DNA from: Kordiimonadaceae bacterium UBA4441 | Lineage (GTDB): Bacteria; Pseudomonadota; Alphaproteobacteria; Sphingomonadales; Emcibacteraceae | Assembly: GCA_002390425.1 (NCBI GenBank) | Contig: DGPL01000014.1 | Span: forward strand, 1-39,513 | Direction of reading: 5' to 3' | Length of the DNA: 39,513 nt | Shown: in pieces, positions 16,171-25,681 of the stretch | Numbering within the stretch: position 1 is the first letter of the stretch | How the letters are laid out: each line of letters opens with the position of its first letter | The notes under the pieces: model-generated | Told to the model about the DNA's origin: nothing | Seen by the model: only the letters and a program-made list of their open reading frames with translations | Databases searched by the model: none | Made by a program: the position numbers and the translations under genes

Positions 16171-17226
16171 TTGAGCGATTATTTAAATCATCAGCAAATT
16201 AAACAAAGTTCTGGTTTAAAATTTAGTATGTCATTACTAGCCCTAGTGGCCATAAGCGCCTTAGTCTGGGTTATATTTTTTGCCGATGATGGAACGCAAT
16301 CCACAATTCCGGAAAGTGCTGAAAATGCGGCTGTATCTGAAGTTTCTCCAGCAACAGATTTAGACAATACAATAAATTCAATGGCAGTACCGAGTTTTGA
16401 TGTGGTGAGAATTAGTCGTAACGGCACGGGCGTAATTGCGGGTAGAGCGGAGCCAAATAGTGACGTTATTGTTTATGCCCGTGATCGTCAATTAGGAACA
16501 GCCATTACAGATAGAAACGGTGAGTGGGTTTTATTATTTGATGATCCTTTGCCAAGTGGTCCGACAGAAATTAGTTTGGTTGCGAAGCAAGGTGATTTTG
16601 AAATTACGTCTAGTGATATCGTTATCGTATCGGTTCCAGAACGCAATGAAGAGCGTTTTAACAGCGATGATACTGATGGCGTCGTTGCGATTTTAAGCCC
16701 AAGAACAGGCAACGGCCCAAGTAAAGTTTTACAAAAACCGCAAAACATTAATATGATTGATGCTGCAAATGGTTTGACCCTAAATGCGCTTGATTATACG
16801 GACAACGGTAAAACGGTCGTAAATGGAAGTGCCATAGCAGGCGCAAACGTCAGAATATATTTGGATAATCAATTTGTTGGTGAAGTTGTATCAGGTGACG
16901 AAGGTAATTGGACTTTTGAAATTGAGAAATCATTAGCAGCGGGCGAGCATATCATTAGATTAGATCAGATCCTTGATGACGGAAATGTGGAAGTACGTAT
17001 TTCTCAGCCGTTCACTCCCTTTGTTGCGCTTGACCGTGATCAGGCAACTGGGGATGTCATCGTTAAACCTGGCAACAGCTTATGGCATATCGCGAGAAAG
17101 TTATATGGCTCTGGTTACCATTATACGGTTATTTTTGGCGCGAATAGGGAAAGTATTTTAGATCCTAATTTGATTTTCCCAGGGCAAGAATTAAGCTTGC
17201 CGCTTGAAAAACTTCAAATGAACTAA
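16171..17226 (+). CDS. Membrane-anchored Ig-like / LysM domain protein
   Basis: A 351-residue protein if it starts at the TTG at 16171 (N-terminus MSDYLNHQQIKQSSG, GTTGGA about 10 bases upstream); an ATG at 16228 would remove 19 residues and begin inside the membrane helix, so TTG is preferred. One membrane segment (about 20-38), then a low-complexity linker, two Ig-like beta domains (about 73-153, GTGVIAGRAEPNSDVIVYARD...GEWVLLFDD; and 200-290, GKTVVNGSAIAGANVRIYLDN...GNWTFEIE), and a C-terminal LysM domain (VIVKPGNSLWHIARKLYGSGYHYTVIFGANRESILDPNLIFPGQELSLP). LysM binds peptidoglycan, so the protein probably spans from inner membrane to cell wall. Alphaproteobacteria commonly carry such proteins of unknown detailed role. 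Its stop overlaps the convergent unknown gene by four bases. Confidence 0.85.
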   Translation: MSDYLNHQQIKQSSGLKFSMSLLALVAISALVWVIFFADDGTQSTIPESAENAAVSEVSPATDLDNTINSMAVPSFDVVRISRNGTGVIAGRAEPNSDVIVYARDRQLGTAITDRNGEWVLLFDDPLPSGPTEISLVAKQGDFEITSSDIVIVSVPERNEERFNSDDTDGVVAILSPRTGNGPSKVLQKPQNINMIDAANGLTLNALDYTDNGKTVVNGSAIAGANVRIYLDNQFVGEVVSGDEGNWTFEIEKSLAAGEHIIRLDQILDDGNVEVRISQPFTPFVALDRDQATGDVIVKPGNSLWHIARKLYGSGYHYTVIFGANRESILDPNLIFPGQELSLPLEKLQMN

Positions 17227-17669
17227 GCTAATTTTTCGATTAAATTTTGATCTGTATTGATATTTTTATCGTTCATTGTGTTTGAAATTATTTCCAAAAC
17301 TTCTTTTGCATCTAATAAAGTATAACAAATTGTTTCCATCACTGTTTTTGCGTTTATATCGCCTTTTATCATGGTGTTAAGTGGAAGTTTCATATCGCAA
17401 TGATGATCAATGGTGATGAGATTATGTGCCATTAAATGACTGAAATTCTTGAGAATGAGTTCACGTCTGTTTTTATTTTCAGAGCTATAAGGTAGGTAAC
17501 CAATTCTCGCCGTCAGATTTACATAGTAATGATCCGAACTGTCATGATTGACAATTTGGCAATCAAAATTAATGCCGTGATATTCAAATTCATAGAATAG
17601 CGGTAGTTGGCTTTTGTAATCAATTAAGTGCTCTTCTATCAACTCCAAATTTTGTTCTAAGGCGTTCAT
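17223..17669 (-). CDS. Small unknown cytosolic protein (YbjN/chaperone-like fold possible)
   Basis: A 148-residue protein with no signal peptide or membrane segment. The N-terminal helix (EQNLELIEEHLIDYKSQL) is followed by beta-prone segments (FEYHGINFDCQIVNHDSSDHYYVNLTARIGYLPYSSENKNRRELILKNFSHL) and an alpha-helical end. The pattern is reminiscent of small sensory YbjN or type III chaperone-like folds, but I cannot make a firm match. It is convergent with the LysM gene, overlapping its stop by four bases, and diverges from the ABC exporter gene. Confidence 0.7.
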   Translation of the reverse strand: MNALEQNLELIEEHLIDYKSQLPLFYEFEYHGINFDCQIVNHDSSDHYYVNLTARIGYLPYSSENKNRRELILKNFSHLMAHNLITIDHHCDMKLPLNTMIKGDINAKTVMETICYTLLDAKEVLEIISNTMNDKNINTDQNLIEKLA

Positions 17670-17717
17670 ATTTATTGATTATTTCCCTGTTAAAATAACG
17701 ATCAAAATAGATTAAAT

Positions 17718-17741
17718 AATGCTGGAATTAAATGCAGCATT
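17718..17741. promoter_or_regulatory. Inverted repeat in the divergent promoter region upstream of the ABC exporter
   Basis: AATGCTG (17718-17724) and CAGCATT (17735-17741), perfect seven-base arms 10 bases apart, lie between the unknown minus-strand gene and the Atm1-type exporter at 17852. Candidate operator only. Confidence 0.25.
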
Positions 17742-17851
17742 TGTTACTTTTTCTGATAGTATGGGGTTGTGGTTAACAATATATGAATTGATTAAACACG
17801 GAATTCACGAATTATCATTTTTTTAAAAATATTGAAAAATAAGGGTGTTTT

Positions 17852-19732
17852 ATGGCGAGTGATCAAACTGCCAGTCAAGAAAAATCAATCGAAGATAATG
17901 AAGATGAAGGAAACCATTTTCAAACAATAAGCGAGCTTTGGCGATACCTTTGGCCAAAAGGGCGTGGTGATTTAAAAATTAGAGTAATCCTCGCTATCTT
18001 TTTCTTGGTTGCTGCAAAAGTATTCGGTGTATATGTGCCTTTTATTTTAGCAGATGCGGTCGATATTCTTGCTGAAGATAAAGAAATTACAGACGAAATA
18101 ATCATTAGCGCAATACCTGTTGGATTAATTGTTGGATATGGTCTTGCTAGGGTACTTTCGCTGGCATTTGGTGAAATTAGAGACGCGATCTTTGTAAAAG
18201 TTGGGCAAAATGCATTAAGAAATATAGCACTAAATACATTCAGGCATTTACATTTACTTTCTTTAAGGTTTCACCTTGAACGGAGAACTGGTGGGTTAAG
18301 CAGAGTTATTGAGAGAGCGACACGAGGTATAGACTTCTTGTTACGTTTCATGTTGTTTAATATCTTGCCGACAATTTTAGAAATTGTCATCATTTCAAGT
18401 ATATTCTGGGTTAAGTTTGGCGCTATATATGCCATTATCACTTTTGTTTGTCTTGTTAGTTATATTTATTTTACAGTTGCTGTTACTGAATGGCGACTGA
18501 AATACCGCCGTGAAATGAATAAACAAGATACCAAAGCAAACGGTCGCGCCATTGATAGTTTGATTAATTTTGAAACTGTTAAATATTTTACCAGTGAGTA
18601 TCACGAAGCCGAGCGATACGATAAATCCTTGAAGCAATATCAAGAAGCCGCAGTTAAAAGTCAGATTTCATTGACGCTTCTTAATGTGGGGCAGGGGGTT
18701 ATTATTTCAGCAGGTTTAGTGGCTGTCCTACTAATGGGAGCAAAAGGTGTTGCTGAAGGATTATTTACCATTGGTGAGTTTGTTTTAATCAATTCACTTT
18801 TAATTCAGATTTATATCCCTTTAAATTTCTTAGGGTTTGTGTACCGCGAAATTAAACAAGCGCTTGTTGATATGGAAAAAATGTTCATGTTAATTGCTAA
18901 AAACCCAGAAATTCAAGACAATGAAAACGCTGAAAACATTAATATTAAAAAAGGCACAATTGAATTTAAAGATGTTTGCTTTCATTACAATGAAGACCGC
19001 CCTATTTTAAAAAATGTCTCGTTTAAAGTTAAAGGTGGAACGACCACGGCTATTGTCGGCTCAAGCGGTGCTGGTAAATCAACAATATCTCGTATTTTAT
19101 TCCGGTTTTATGATATTTCATCAGGAAGTGTGATGGTTGACGGCCAAGATATTCGTGATGTGAAACAACACAGCTTAAGACGTGAGATCGGGGTGGTTCC
19201 TCAAGATACGGTTCTTTTTAATGATAGCATTAAATATAATATTGCTTATGGAAATCACGAAGCAACGGATGAGGACGTTATCGAAGCCGCTAAGTTAGCA
19301 AAAATTCATGATTTCATCTTAACTTTACCTGAAGAATATGAAACGGAAGTGGGGGAAAGAGGGTTAAAACTATCCGGTGGTGAAAAACAGCGCGTAGCCA
19401 TTGCAAGAACCATATTAAAGAACCCATCTATTTTACTTCTTGATGAGGCGACTTCGGCGCTAGATAGTCATACTGAAAGGGATATTCAGCAATCACTTGA
19501 AAAAATATCAGAACAAAGAACTGCTATTGTGATTGCCCATAGGCTTTCCACTATTATAAATGTAAATGAAATTTTGGTCCTTGATGGTGGTGAAGTTGTA
19601 GAGTGTGGAAGCCACACTGTTTTACTAGAGAAAAATGGAAAATATGCGCAAATGTGGCAAAAGCAACAACAGTTGGATGAGGTCCAACAACGCCTAATTG
19701 AGCTTAAAAAAAATGATGAAAAGCTTGCATAA
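17852..19732 (+). CDS. Atm1-type ABC exporter (fused permease and ATPase)
   Basis: A 626-residue half-transporter. A transmembrane domain (about 40-335) with six helices carries the Atm1-type stretch LHLLSLRFHLERRTGGLSRVIERATRGIDFLLRFMLFNILPT. The ATPase domain follows: Walker A GSSGAGKST at 403-411, signature LSGGE at 507-511, Walker B LLLDE at 528-532, and the switch His in VIAHRLST. The family exports glutathione-linked sulfur or metal conjugates and protects from heavy metals; mitochondrial Atm1 supports cytosolic Fe-S assembly. It works as a homodimer in the inner membrane. Start 17852 has AAGGGTG upstream. psd begins 63 bases after its stop, so it may share a transcript with the phospholipid genes, though no function links them. 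Confidence 0.92.
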   Translation: MASDQTASQEKSIEDNEDEGNHFQTISELWRYLWPKGRGDLKIRVILAIFFLVAAKVFGVYVPFILADAVDILAEDKEITDEIIISAIPVGLIVGYGLARVLSLAFGEIRDAIFVKVGQNALRNIALNTFRHLHLLSLRFHLERRTGGLSRVIERATRGIDFLLRFMLFNILPTILEIVIISSIFWVKFGAIYAIITFVCLVSYIYFTVAVTEWRLKYRREMNKQDTKANGRAIDSLINFETVKYFTSEYHEAERYDKSLKQYQEAAVKSQISLTLLNVGQGVIISAGLVAVLLMGAKGVAEGLFTIGEFVLINSLLIQIYIPLNFLGFVYREIKQALVDMEKMFMLIAKNPEIQDNENAENINIKKGTIEFKDVCFHYNEDRPILKNVSFKVKGGTTTAIVGSSGAGKSTISRILFRFYDISSGSVMVDGQDIRDVKQHSLRREIGVVPQDTVLFNDSIKYNIAYGNHEATDEDVIEAAKLAKIHDFILTLPEEYETEVGERGLKLSGGEKQRVAIARTILKNPSILLLDEATSALDSHTERDIQQSLEKISEQRTAIVIAHRLSTIINVNEILVLDGGEVVECGSHTVLLEKNGKYAQMWQKQQQLDEVQQRLIELKKNDEKLA

Positions 19733-19795
19733 CCATTGCTTAAGGATTATCGATAAACAAATATAGAGTTTATTTCGTTGAAGGGTTTATTAAAA

Positions 19796-20491
19796 ATGGA
19801 AACTATTCTTTCCGTATTCGTGCCAATTCACAGAGAAGGTCATAAATTTGTTGGCGTCTTTGCTGTCATTACATTTCTTCTGTTTTTAACGGGAATTGAT
19901 TTTCTTGTATTTGTTGGTGTTGTCTTAACGGCATGGTGTGCTTATTTTTTCCGTGACCCTGAACGCGTAACGCCAAATAGAGAAGGGCTAGTCATTGCAC
20001 CAGCAGATGGTGTTGTGCAATCTGTAAAAGATTCTGTTCCGCCAGTTGAGCTTGATATGGGATCTGAGACTTGTACTCGTGTGACTATTTTTATGAATGT
20101 ATTTGATGTTCATGTTAACAGAGTTCCAGTTGATGGAAAAATCGTTCGCCAAGCTTATACACCTGGAAAATATTTAAATGCGTCGCTTGAAAAAGCCTGT
20201 GAAGATAACGAGCGCCATGCGATTATTATGGAAACAACATCCGGAAACAATATCGCCTTTGTACAAATTGCAGGTCTGGTTGCGCGTCGTATTTTATGCT
20301 GGGCAGAAGATGGTAATGAAATGAAAGCAGGCGAACGTTTCGGCCTAATTCGTTTTGGAAGTCGTGTTGATGTTTATTTACCTAAAGGTGTTAATTCACT
20401 GGTTGCGGTGGGACAACGAGCGATCGCAGGCGAGACCGTAATAGCAAATGAAAAAGGTCGCGAAAAACAGCGTGACGGTGAAATAAGGTAG
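19796..20491 (+). CDS. psd: Phosphatidylserine decarboxylase proenzyme
   Basis: A 231-residue short-type Psd, which converts phosphatidylserine to phosphatidylethanolamine. One or two membrane-associated helices lie near the N-terminus (about 17-50), then the conserved FFRDPERVTP and APADGVVQ blocks, FMNVFDVHVNRVP, and the self-cleavage site Gly188-Ser189 in IRFGSRVDVYLP, where the Ser becomes the pyruvoyl group. The ATG at 19796 has GAAGGG ten bases upstream; an in-frame TTG at 19778 is less likely because that element would then lie inside the gene. Six bases separate its stop from pssA, the enzyme for the preceding step, so the two form an operon. Confidence 0.95.
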   Translation: METILSVFVPIHREGHKFVGVFAVITFLLFLTGIDFLVFVGVVLTAWCAYFFRDPERVTPNREGLVIAPADGVVQSVKDSVPPVELDMGSETCTRVTIFMNVFDVHVNRVPVDGKIVRQAYTPGKYLNASLEKACEDNERHAIIMETTSGNNIAFVQIAGLVARRILCWAEDGNEMKAGERFGLIRFGSRVDVYLPKGVNSLVAVGQRAIAGETVIANEKGREKQRDGEIR

Positions 20492-20497
20492 ATTATC

Positions 20498-21241
20498 ATG
20501 CCTCAGAAAAAAGCTCGTTTTCATATTCCTGTTAGAAGTTTAGCCCCAAACGCGATAACTGTTTTAGCACTATGTGCTGGCATGTTTGGAGTTCGTTTCG
20601 CGTATTTAGGCCAATGGGAGGCCTCCGTTACATCAATTTTGATTGCAGGCGTTTTTGACGGTTTAGATGGAAGTGTAGCACGTCTCTTAAAAGGCACCAG
20701 TAAGTTTGGCGCAGAACTTGATAGTCTTTCTGATGTTATAAGCTTTGGGGTTGCGCCGGCGCTTATTATGTATATGTGGGTATTAAGTGATGTTAAGGGT
20801 GTGGGATGGTTAATGTCACTTATGTTTGCAATTTGTATGGCTCTAAGGCTTGCTCGGTTTAATACTATTGTGAAAGATGATGAGCTGGGGGCTGAGGTCA
20901 AAGCAGGTTATTATACAGGAATTCCCGCTCCCGCTTCAGCAGCCCTTGCCCTTTGGCCTATGATTTTATCATTCGAATTTGGATTTGAATTTTTACAAGA
21001 CCCCAAACTGTGTTCAGCTTATATGGCTTTACTTTGTTTGCTTACCGTAAGCCGCATTCCAACGTTTTCTTTGAAGAGCCTAAAAATACACAAGGAGCAC
21101 GTTATTTTTGTGCTCCTTGGAATTGGAATTTTAGCCTCTTTATTAATAACCAATCTCTGGATGACTATGTCAGTTGTCGGGATGATTTATATTATTTCCA
21201 TCCCGACAATCGCATTGTTTTCTTCACGAAGTAAGAGTTAA
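20498..21241 (+). CDS. pssA: CDP-diacylglycerol-serine O-phosphatidyltransferase
   Basis: A 247-residue integral membrane protein of the CDP-alcohol phosphatidyltransferase family. The catalytic signature D-G-x2-A-R-x8-G-x3-D-x3-D is complete at residues 57-79 (DGSVARLLKGTSKFGAELDSLSD). Hydrophobic segments follow to the C-terminus. It makes phosphatidylserine from CDP-diacylglycerol and serine, the substrate for Psd encoded just upstream. The membrane type II form is typical of alphaproteobacteria and Gram-positives rather than E. coli. The stop is one base before the stop of the convergent RND pump gene, and no terminator lies between; a strong hairpin lies inside the coding region at 21091-21119. 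Confidence 0.95.
   Translation: MPQKKARFHIPVRSLAPNAITVLALCAGMFGVRFAYLGQWEASVTSILIAGVFDGLDGSVARLLKGTSKFGAELDSLSDVISFGVAPALIMYMWVLSDVKGVGWLMSLMFAICMALRLARFNTIVKDDELGAEVKAGYYTGIPAPASAALALWPMILSFEFGFEFLQDPKLCSAYMALLCLLTVSRIPTFSLKSLKIHKEHVIFVLLGIGILASLLITNLWMTMSVVGMIYIISIPTIALFSSRSKS
21091..21119. repeat. Perfect 10-bp inverted repeat inside pssA
   Basis: CAAGGAGCAC (21091-21100), a 9-base T-rich loop, GTGCTCCTTG (21110-21119). It lies in the coding region about 120 bases before the stop. There is no T-run after it, so it is not a standard terminator, but on RNA from either strand it would fold strongly. Confidence 0.6.
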
Positions 21242-21242
21242 T

Positions 21243-24200
21243 TTATTCCGCGGCTTGCGGGGTTGACCCGCTAGCGATCGATTTTAAATTTGATTCTCTA
21301 TACTTCTTAGATAGTTTTACACGTGCCGCTAACATACATGGCGTTAGAAGCAGAGTAAGCACAGTCGCAAAGAGAAGCCCAAATGAAACGGCAATCGCTA
21401 AATCAACCCAGAATGAGCCTGATGGGTCACCAATTTTGACGCTGCGGCTTCCAAAATCAATGTTGATCATAAAGACCATCGGAAGCAATCCAACAACTGT
21501 CGTAATCGTCGTTAGCATAACGGGACGTAGTCTTTGAGCTACAGTTTGCGTTATGGCTTCGTATGCGTCAATGCCGGACTCTTTAAGGCGGGCATAAGTA
21601 TCAATGAGAACAATATTATTATTCACCACAATCCCTGCAAGAGAGATAATCCCAACACCGGTCATGATGGTCTGGAATGTTCTTCCTGTAATCATAATAC
21701 CGAGCAATACGCCTGCTGTTGATAGCAGAACAGCAAGTAGAATGAGCCCAGAATGGTAAAAGCTATTAAACTGTGTCACTAAGATTAGAGCCATCAAGAA
21801 CAACGCCATTGCAAAAGCTTTTGATAGGAATGCTTGTGATTCTTGTTGCTCTTCATCAGTTCCTGCAAATTTAACTTCGACGCGCGGATCAAAGTTTTGT
21901 TCTGCAACCCATGCTCCTATGGCATTAGAAATATTAGTACGTTGAGTAATATCTTCAACATTTGCACGAATTTTATATGCAGTCTTGGTATCAATTCTTT
22001 CAACTGTACTAATTTTTTGCTTCGCGACACGCTTAACAAAGTTACTAATTGGAACTAGACCTTCTCTGGTTTGTACTCTTACTTCATCTAACTGTGAAAT
22101 GTTTCGGTATTCCTCAGGGAAACGAATACGAATGTCAACTTCGTCATCAGCATCATCAGGTCGATATTCGCTGACTTTTATGCCATTGGTAACCAATTGG
22201 ATGACACTACCAACATTGGCAATATCTGTACCGTAGAAACCAGCTAATGCACGATCAACTTCTAATTCCCACTGAATTCCAGGAAGCGGAAGGGTGTTTT
22301 CCAGATCGGTTAAACCTTCTATTTCAGTATCCATATGGTTATAAATTGCATTTACAACAGGTAATAAGAGTTCGGCACTTTCCGATTTAAACTCCATTTG
22401 AATGTCTTTACCTTGCACAGGACCTTGAGCAGGCGTAACAATTTCCACGATAATACCAGGTATATTAGCGGTTGCAGTACGGAAGTCACTTATGATTCCG
22501 CTAACATTTTTCTCACGTTTGTCCCAATCAATAAAGTTAATAAACAATGTGCCAATTACATCTTCAGCTTTGTCTTGCGCACTGTTTGAAAGGGCAGTCG
22601 TTGTTGACTGGAAATTTTCAATGTTAGGGTTCTCTTTAATGGCATCCGTAACTTGTTGCACTAGGTAATCTCTTTCGTTTAGTGAAAGATTGCCACGCGC
22701 ATGAACATTGATTTGGATGTTTTCTGGGTCCATTTCCGGGAAGAATTGTACCGGTGTTCCTGACATGCCAAAGGCAACGATAATACCAATAACGATTGCA
22801 AAAATTGCGCCCATAAATCGGAACGGATGTCTAATAAGTTTATCTACCAGACGAACATATGATCCTGTAAAGCCTTGTAATACATTTGGATCAAAATTAC
22901 CGGCTGCCATATGGGAAACGTTATCACCAGCATCATCCGCTTTTTTACCGATCAATGCACCAAGTGTAGGCATAAATACCAGCGCCATTAAAAATGATGA
23001 TGATAGTGTAAAAATAAGTGTAAGCGGCAAATACCCCATAAACTCACCAGGGATGCCAGGCCAAAACAACAACGGTAAGAATGCAGCAAGTGTTGTTGCC
23101 GTGGAAGCTAGAATAGGCCAAGCCATTCTCTGCGCAGCAAGTCTATAAGCTTCTTTTTTATCGAACCCTTCTTGCATTTTACGGTCAGCATATTCAGTTA
23201 CAACAATTGCACCATCAACCAATAGACCAACGGAAAGAATAAGACCAAACATAACCACCTGGTTGATGCTCATACCCATGAAGTTCATTAAGAATATAGA
23301 AAGTAAAAATGAACCCGGTATTGAAATAGCAACAAGCAATGCAGTTCTTTCACCAAGAGCTACAATCATTGCAATTGATACAAGTAGGATTGCTGAAATA
23401 ATACTATTTTGAAGGCTTGAAACCGAATCTTCAACTTGTTCGGATGCCTCACCAACAAAATCATAATAAACGCCTTCCGGCCATTGTTCTGCTGAAAGAC
23501 GGACGATTTCTTTAATGATAGCATCGGTTGCGATAATATTTTCACCGGTACGTTTACTGACGCCAAGTGATACTGCAGGCTTATCATTAAATCTTGCAAA
23601 GCTTACAGGGTCTTTAAAAGTTTTTCTTATTGTTGCTACATCTTTCAATGTAACAATACTATTACCCGAAACTTTCAAAGGAATATTATAAACATCTTCT
23701 GCTGTTTCCAAGATACCAGGTATTTTAACGGAAAAACGTCCATTCCCATTATCAAGGGAGCCTGCAGCAACCAAACGGTTATTAACAGCAACAACATTTG
23801 CCAGTTCAGCATATGAAAATTGATAACTTTCTAACTTTGCAGGATCAATAACGATTTCAAGTAAATCTTCTCTATCACCAGTAACTTCCGCCTTAAGAAT
23901 ACTGGGTACAGATTCAAGATCATCTCTTAAACGTCTTGCAATTTGATAAATCACCCGCTCTGGGGCACTACCATAAAGTACGACATTAATGATCGGAAAT
24001 TCACTTAAGTTAATTTCTGTAATCGTAGGCTCTTTAGTTTCTGCCGGAAACTCTGATCTGGCTTTATCTACTTGTTCACGAACATCTAAGAGAGCCAAAT
24101 CAGGATCAATACCTGCGTTAAATTCAATAATTAAACTGGCTCCGCCTTCACGGCCAATACCACGAAGAATTTTTATTCCTTCAATTGTTCTAAGCGTTGT

Positions 24201-24407
24201 TTCTAGTGGTTTTACTAGCAAACGCGCAGAGTCTTCTGGTGAAATGCCGTCATGGATAAGGCTAACGTAAATCGTAGGAATTGTAATGTCCGGAGACGCT
24301 TCTTTTGGAGTTGTTATGTAAGAAGCTGTTCCGCCAACAAAAATCAACGCTAGGCATAAAAGTACTACCCTGTAATGGTCTATCGCTGCACTAATTATTG
24401 CGTTCAT
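21243..24407 (-). CDS. RND-type multidrug efflux permease
   Basis: A 1054-residue AcrB/HAE1-like pump with the twofold layout: membrane helix 1 at about 12-28, a large periplasmic domain to about 335, helices 2-6, a second periplasmic domain, and helices 8-12 ending near 1030. It would export amphiphilic compounds using proton flow, as a trimer coupled to the fusion protein encoded just upstream. In helix 4 the usual adjacent Asp pair (VDDAIVV) reads LVDGAIVV: Asp398 is kept and the second is Gly399. I have seen VDG in some divergent RND groups, so this may mark a subfamily rather than a defect. The start follows AAAGGATC, 11 bases after the fusion-protein stop, so the two are one operon. No outer-membrane TolC partner is in the window. 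Confidence 0.95.
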   Translation of the reverse strand: MNAIISAAIDHYRVVLLCLALIFVGGTASYITTPKEASPDITIPTIYVSLIHDGISPEDSARLLVKPLETTLRTIEGIKILRGIGREGGASLIIEFNAGIDPDLALLDVREQVDKARSEFPAETKEPTITEINLSEFPIINVVLYGSAPERVIYQIARRLRDDLESVPSILKAEVTGDREDLLEIVIDPAKLESYQFSYAELANVVAVNNRLVAAGSLDNGNGRFSVKIPGILETAEDVYNIPLKVSGNSIVTLKDVATIRKTFKDPVSFARFNDKPAVSLGVSKRTGENIIATDAIIKEIVRLSAEQWPEGVYYDFVGEASEQVEDSVSSLQNSIISAILLVSIAMIVALGERTALLVAISIPGSFLLSIFLMNFMGMSINQVVMFGLILSVGLLVDGAIVVTEYADRKMQEGFDKKEAYRLAAQRMAWPILASTATTLAAFLPLLFWPGIPGEFMGYLPLTLIFTLSSSFLMALVFMPTLGALIGKKADDAGDNVSHMAAGNFDPNVLQGFTGSYVRLVDKLIRHPFRFMGAIFAIVIGIIVAFGMSGTPVQFFPEMDPENIQINVHARGNLSLNERDYLVQQVTDAIKENPNIENFQSTTTALSNSAQDKAEDVIGTLFINFIDWDKREKNVSGIISDFRTATANIPGIIVEIVTPAQGPVQGKDIQMEFKSESAELLLPVVNAIYNHMDTEIEGLTDLENTLPLPGIQWELEVDRALAGFYGTDIANVGSVIQLVTNGIKVSEYRPDDADDEVDIRIRFPEEYRNISQLDEVRVQTREGLVPISNFVKRVAKQKISTVERIDTKTAYKIRANVEDITQRTNISNAIGAWVAEQNFDPRVEVKFAGTDEEQQESQAFLSKAFAMALFLMALILVTQFNSFYHSGLILLAVLLSTAGVLLGIMITGRTFQTIMTGVGIISLAGIVVNNNIVLIDTYARLKESGIDAYEAITQTVAQRLRPVMLTTITTVVGLLPMVFMINIDFGSRSVKIGDPSGSFWVDLAIAVSFGLLFATVLTLLLTPCMLAARVKLSKKYRESNLKSIASGSTPQAAE

Positions 24408-24418
24408 AGTTTGATCCT

Positions 24419-25483
24419 TTAATTAGTTGCTGTTACGGCAGAAACAGATTCACCCGCTTTAACGAACTCATGGCCTTTAACAATTACTTTATCATTATTT
24501 TCAAGGCCAGCTATCCAAACACCATTTTCATGATTGCCCATGATTTCCACTTCTTTGAAATGAACTACGTTATTTGTATCAACGGTTCTAACCCCTACGA
24601 GGCCGCGATCATCTAAAACCAATGAAGCAGGGGAAATTTTCTGTGCCATAATTTGATTAGCTTTAATAATGAGTTCAGCTGTTATACCATCCAAAATTTT
24701 ATGATCTGAGTTAGCAACTTCTAACTCAACACGGAAAGTTCTTGTCGCGGTATCAGCAATTGAGGAAATAAAACGGACTTTTCCAGTAATTTCTAGTCCG
24801 TTTTGCATTTTTGCGTAAGCCGTATCGCCAATATTAATTTGCGCAATATCATTTTCTGAGATATCTGCCACAACAAGGAATGGGTCTTCTTCCATAATTA
24901 CTGCGCAAACATCGCCTTCTCTCATATAATCACCGACTTCGATGAGTCTGTCATTAATAATGCCGTCAAAAGGTGCTCTAATAGAAGCGTTATCTAAATC
25001 AATTTGAGCCCTCTTTTCACGTGCTTTTGCTGTATCTAATGCGGCTACTGCTGCGGAATGTTGCGTTTCTGAACGGTGACCTTTAGCAAATAATTCTTCA
25101 GAAGCTTTAAATTCTAACTCACGCTGTTTAACAATAGCTGCTGTTTCAGCATGGTTTGCTGCTCTATCTTCGATATCCATGCGGCAAATCACATCACCCA
25201 TTTTGACGCGCGTACCTTTTTCAACTGGAAGCTCGACAATACGGCTTTTGATCTGACTCTTTAGGTCTACAGTTCTAAGCGCTTGAGTTTGTCCTCTTAA
25301 GATAATGTCTTTAGTAAACGGCTCTAAAGATGCATTAATAATTGAAACAGACATTAATGCTGTTTCTTGAGATTCAGTTGGGGTTGGAGCAGCATTATCT
25401 TCTGATGGAAAGAAAATTCCAGACACTAATAAAAGCGCTATTCCGACAATGATAAGGCCCGCTGTTCTATATGATCTATTCAT
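24419..25483 (-). CDS. RND efflux membrane fusion protein (HlyD/AcrA family)
   Basis: A 354-residue periplasmic adaptor. An uncleaved or signal helix at about 7-25 anchors it. The biotinyl-lipoyl halves are VDLKSQIKSRIVELPVEKGTRVKMGDVICRMD and ASIRAPFDGIINDRLIEVGDYMREGDVCAVI, with a helical hairpin between (about 105-165, rich in Ala, Glu and Lys). A beta-barrel domain and membrane-proximal domain complete the fold. No lipobox is seen. It links the RND pump to an outer membrane channel. First gene of a two-gene minus-strand operon; its upstream region carries repeated TGTAAACAT motifs that may be operators. Confidence 0.94.
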   Translation of the reverse strand: MNRSYRTAGLIIVGIALLLVSGIFFPSEDNAAPTPTESQETALMSVSIINASLEPFTKDIILRGQTQALRTVDLKSQIKSRIVELPVEKGTRVKMGDVICRMDIEDRAANHAETAAIVKQRELEFKASEELFAKGHRSETQHSAAVAALDTAKAREKRAQIDLDNASIRAPFDGIINDRLIEVGDYMREGDVCAVIMEEDPFLVVADISENDIAQINIGDTAYAKMQNGLEITGKVRFISSIADTATRTFRVELEVANSDHKILDGITAELIIKANQIMAQKISPASLVLDDRGLVGVRTVDTNNVVHFKEVEIMGNHENGVWIAGLENNDKVIVKGHEFVKAGESVSAVTATN

Positions 25484-25649
25484 AACAGTTTATTCTTTAT
25501 TATTAATATTAAATTTAAGTATATTCACTTTACGTTTATTGGCGCTAATTAGATGAAATAAACTCTATTATTTTATCAAAAATACTTTGCCTTGAACCCT
25601 ATGAATACTCGGTTTATTTGCCACGATACATACTTAATAATGTGATATA

Positions 25650-25681
25650 TGTAAACATAAAAATGTTTTCCGTGTAAACAT
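25650..25681. promoter_or_regulatory. Repeated TGTAAACAT motifs in the efflux-operon upstream region
   Basis: The 336-base gap 25484-25819 holds no gene. TGTAAACAT occurs twice (25650-25658, 25673-25681), 23 bases apart, about two helical turns. The first is also the left arm of AAACAT-AAAA-ATGTTT (25653-25668). Spaced repeats and dyads of this kind are typical repressor sites, for example of TetR-type efflux regulators, but no regulator gene is adjacent. The rest of the gap is AT-rich and shows nothing I can name. Confidence 0.45.
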
